From: Anisakis pegreffii
Taxonomy: Eukaryota > Nematoda > Chromadorea > Rhabditida > Anisakidae
Direction of reading: 5' to 3'
DNA length: 64,000 nucleotides
NCBI GenBank assembly: GCA_035041965.1
Contig: JAPYMA010000631.1
Location: forward strand, 1 to 64,000
In this document: one piece after another, positions 62,311 to 64,000 of the stretch
Layout of the letters: each line of letters opens with the position of its first letter
Position numbering within the stretch: position 1 is the first letter of the stretch
Translations under genes and position numbers: made by a program
Notes under the pieces: generated by a model
The model's input: the letters and a program-made list of their open reading frames with translations, nothing else
Told to the model about the DNA's origin: nothing
Database searches by the model: none

Positions 62311-64000
62311 TCATTTTTGTTTGGTATAAATGACACGTGTATGTTCTAGATATCCTTGAACAGGGTGTGTAGCAGTACGCATTTCGATGATTTGTTCCAA
62401 GTAATGATCATCGTGCTTGATGAATGTCCTTCGCAACTGAAAACGAATTCAATGAGTCGATGAATCATAAGTGGCTCACGTGTAACACTGAAACAAAATC
62501 ATAACAAAGTGCATTCCACGAAACACATGTGAAACAAAATCTACTCGGATGATATCACTATGTACTATTACGAACTATTTGCACCAGCTTATATATAAGG
62601 ACAATTTGGGTTCGAATTGAAAAATCGAAAAATGAGAATTTGCCAAAAATCTGCAACCAAACAATTGTTCTAAATGGGATTGGGAACCGTGAGAGAGTCC
62701 CTCCCCCACCCTTTCCTCCCCTTTCAGCGGAGTCCGGAGTCGGTGTCATATTTTACAGGATTCTACTTTGTACGTCAGAAGTTAAGTTCATTTTCTAAAA
62801 TCAGGCATAAAGGTTTTCCTGAATAGATGAGTTATTGATTGTACATTATGCGGTCATATCGGTTATTTTTTGAGAACGAACACCGCTAGTACTTTCCCTG
62901 CGAATTCCAGGGCCGGAGATCGTTTTACAGGACCCCCTGCCATGTTAGATCTCGCTCACAGAGGCGTCTAAAAATCCGCTCGGTTCCTCAGCCGAGTTTG
63001 TAAATTGCCGTTAGTGGAAGTATTATATCCCTTTTGAATTTTATTTGTTTAGATACAGTGATAGCTATTGATAACATTCACACTTTGTGATCACGGTCAT
63101 TCGAATGGTCAGTTCAAATGCTTTTGCTGGATTCATTCAGCGAAACTGAATATTTGATCGCCATCTTAATAGGATTTTGGGTTGAAAATATGTTTCGTTG
63201 TTGTTTGTTTTATTGAAATGCTCCTGGGAAATTTTATCGCATCTTCCAATTCTAATTTCAATTTTGCTACTATCAAGCTCTTGTCAGAAGTGGATGGAGT
63301 TTGAAATGCTCTGAATCATAAAAATTCATCTACCAGAAAGAATTACACGTATAAACTGAAATGCCAATAATGAATGAAATCGCAACTCACATCTTCGACG
63401 GGTAAATCTCTCGAAAAAGAAATACGTCCAATGTCCCGTAACGTTAAGACCATTTTGTTAAGAGATGTTGGTCCAACTTCATAAGTTGTGAAACCTGGCA
63501 TTGAAGAAAAATTAAAACATATCGATTCGTTCTAGACTTCTTCACTTCAAGTAAAAAAGTCCAGAAACTGCATGGAATAATTACGTCGGCTGCTGATCAG
63601 TTAATATTTAAAACCTTCCCCCAATCTTAATGCTGAAAATGTGTGCATTATAGAGATAGAATGTTGTTCCCGCAAACAACAAAGGAGAACGAAGAAAATA
63701 GGATTTAAACGAGTTTTGTTTAATTCAATTGATTCATCTCTAAACAGTCCTCAGAAAAGTTTGACTCAGCACTTTCGTGAGAAATCCATCAAGGGATTGC
63801 ATATTTCCATATTTTCGCATTCTTATCAGTTGGAAATGCACTGATCTTGTCTTTCATGTGCACTGGGAGTTACACATGTTAATAAGATTTTGATCGCCAA
63901 ACCGTTATTCCCCGCCGTCATCAATGTTGCGTTGCCAGATGGATCAACTGTCAAAAAGCCCCATTCATCATGGAAGTGATCCTTTGTCGTATGTGACCAA
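62311..64000 (-). CDS. C-terminal three exons of an unassigned gene (runs off right edge)
   Basis: Exons are 64000 (edge)-63876, 63494-63391 and 62436-62311, ending with TGA. Phases agree if the first donor is ACAT|GTGTAA; the second donor GAT|GTGAGT and the last acceptor TTTTCAG are strong. Encoded pieces are HFHDEWGFLTVDPSGNATLM with NNGLAIKI; then TTYEVGPTSLNKMVLTLRDI with GRISFSRDLPVED; then LRRTFIKHDDHYLEQIIEM and GYLEHTRVIYTKQK. About 117 codons in all. Composition and splice sites indicate a genuine gene, but I do not recognise the family. The VDPSGN and RDIGRISFS pieces recall YD/RHS-type beta repeats, which is only a loose impression. Confidence 0.6.
62437..63390. other. intron of the right-edge gene with repeat-like GC-richer patches
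   Basis: Patches at 62690-62750 (CCCTTTCAGCGGAGTCCGG) and 62900-62995 (CAGGGCCGGAGATCG; GCTCGGTTCCTCAGCCGAG) are GC-richer than the surroundings and resemble dispersed repeat patches at 14.8 and 31.2 kb. No exon was found here. Confidence 0.35.

Overview
This window is nuclear DNA from a eukaryote, most likely a nematode. It is AT-rich, its genes are split by short GT-AG introns, and there is a degenerate interstitial tract of the nematode telomere unit (GCCTAA/TTAGGC) near 20.14 kb. One gene joins a neuropeptide-type 7TM receptor to a globin domain, the GLB-33 architecture known from Caenorhabditis and Ascaris. NELF-A and NELL homologues are also present. C. elegans lacks NELF, and I know of no NELL there, so the species is probably outside the Caenorhabditis lineage. 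I cannot name it. || Layout. (1) 1.1-7.5 kb, minus strand: a NELL1/NELL2-like secreted protein (TSPN/laminin-G, coiled coil, two VWC, two EGF) running off the left edge. One intron holds a decayed MULE transposase. (2) 7.5-32.5 kb: a gene-poor block dominated by decayed repeats. It includes a long-TIR element with tandem TTTGCCTAATG motifs around a LINE reverse-transcriptase remnant, a 42-bp inverted-repeat pair 0.84 kb apart, several dispersed repeat families and the telomere-like tract. (3) 32.5-36.2 kb, plus strand: the 7TM-globin gene. (4) 37.1-38.9 kb, minus strand: a small secreted, cysteine-rich, probably GPI-anchored protein. An unassigned Cys-rich exon lies at 40.2 kb. (5) 44.5-48.2 kb, minus strand: a complete 11-exon NELF-A gene. 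(6) 52.1-55.7 kb, plus strand: a complete 7-exon Van Gogh/Strabismus (VANGL) planar-polarity gene ending in the PDZ ligand ESTV, divergent from NELF-A across about 3.9 kb. (7) 55.7-62.3 kb: no gene recognised. (8) 62.3-64.0 kb, minus strand: the last three exons of an unassigned gene entering from the right edge. || The exon models were made by hand. For NELF-A, VANGL, the first seven NELL exons and the 7TM part of the receptor, every junction has GT/AG ends and compatible phase, and the joined protein follows the family from end to end. These genes do not form a pathway: NELF-A acts in transcription pausing, VANGL in planar polarity, NELL in extracellular signalling, and the 7TM-globin in sensory or neuropeptide signalling. 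Most short ORFs elsewhere are shadows or chance.
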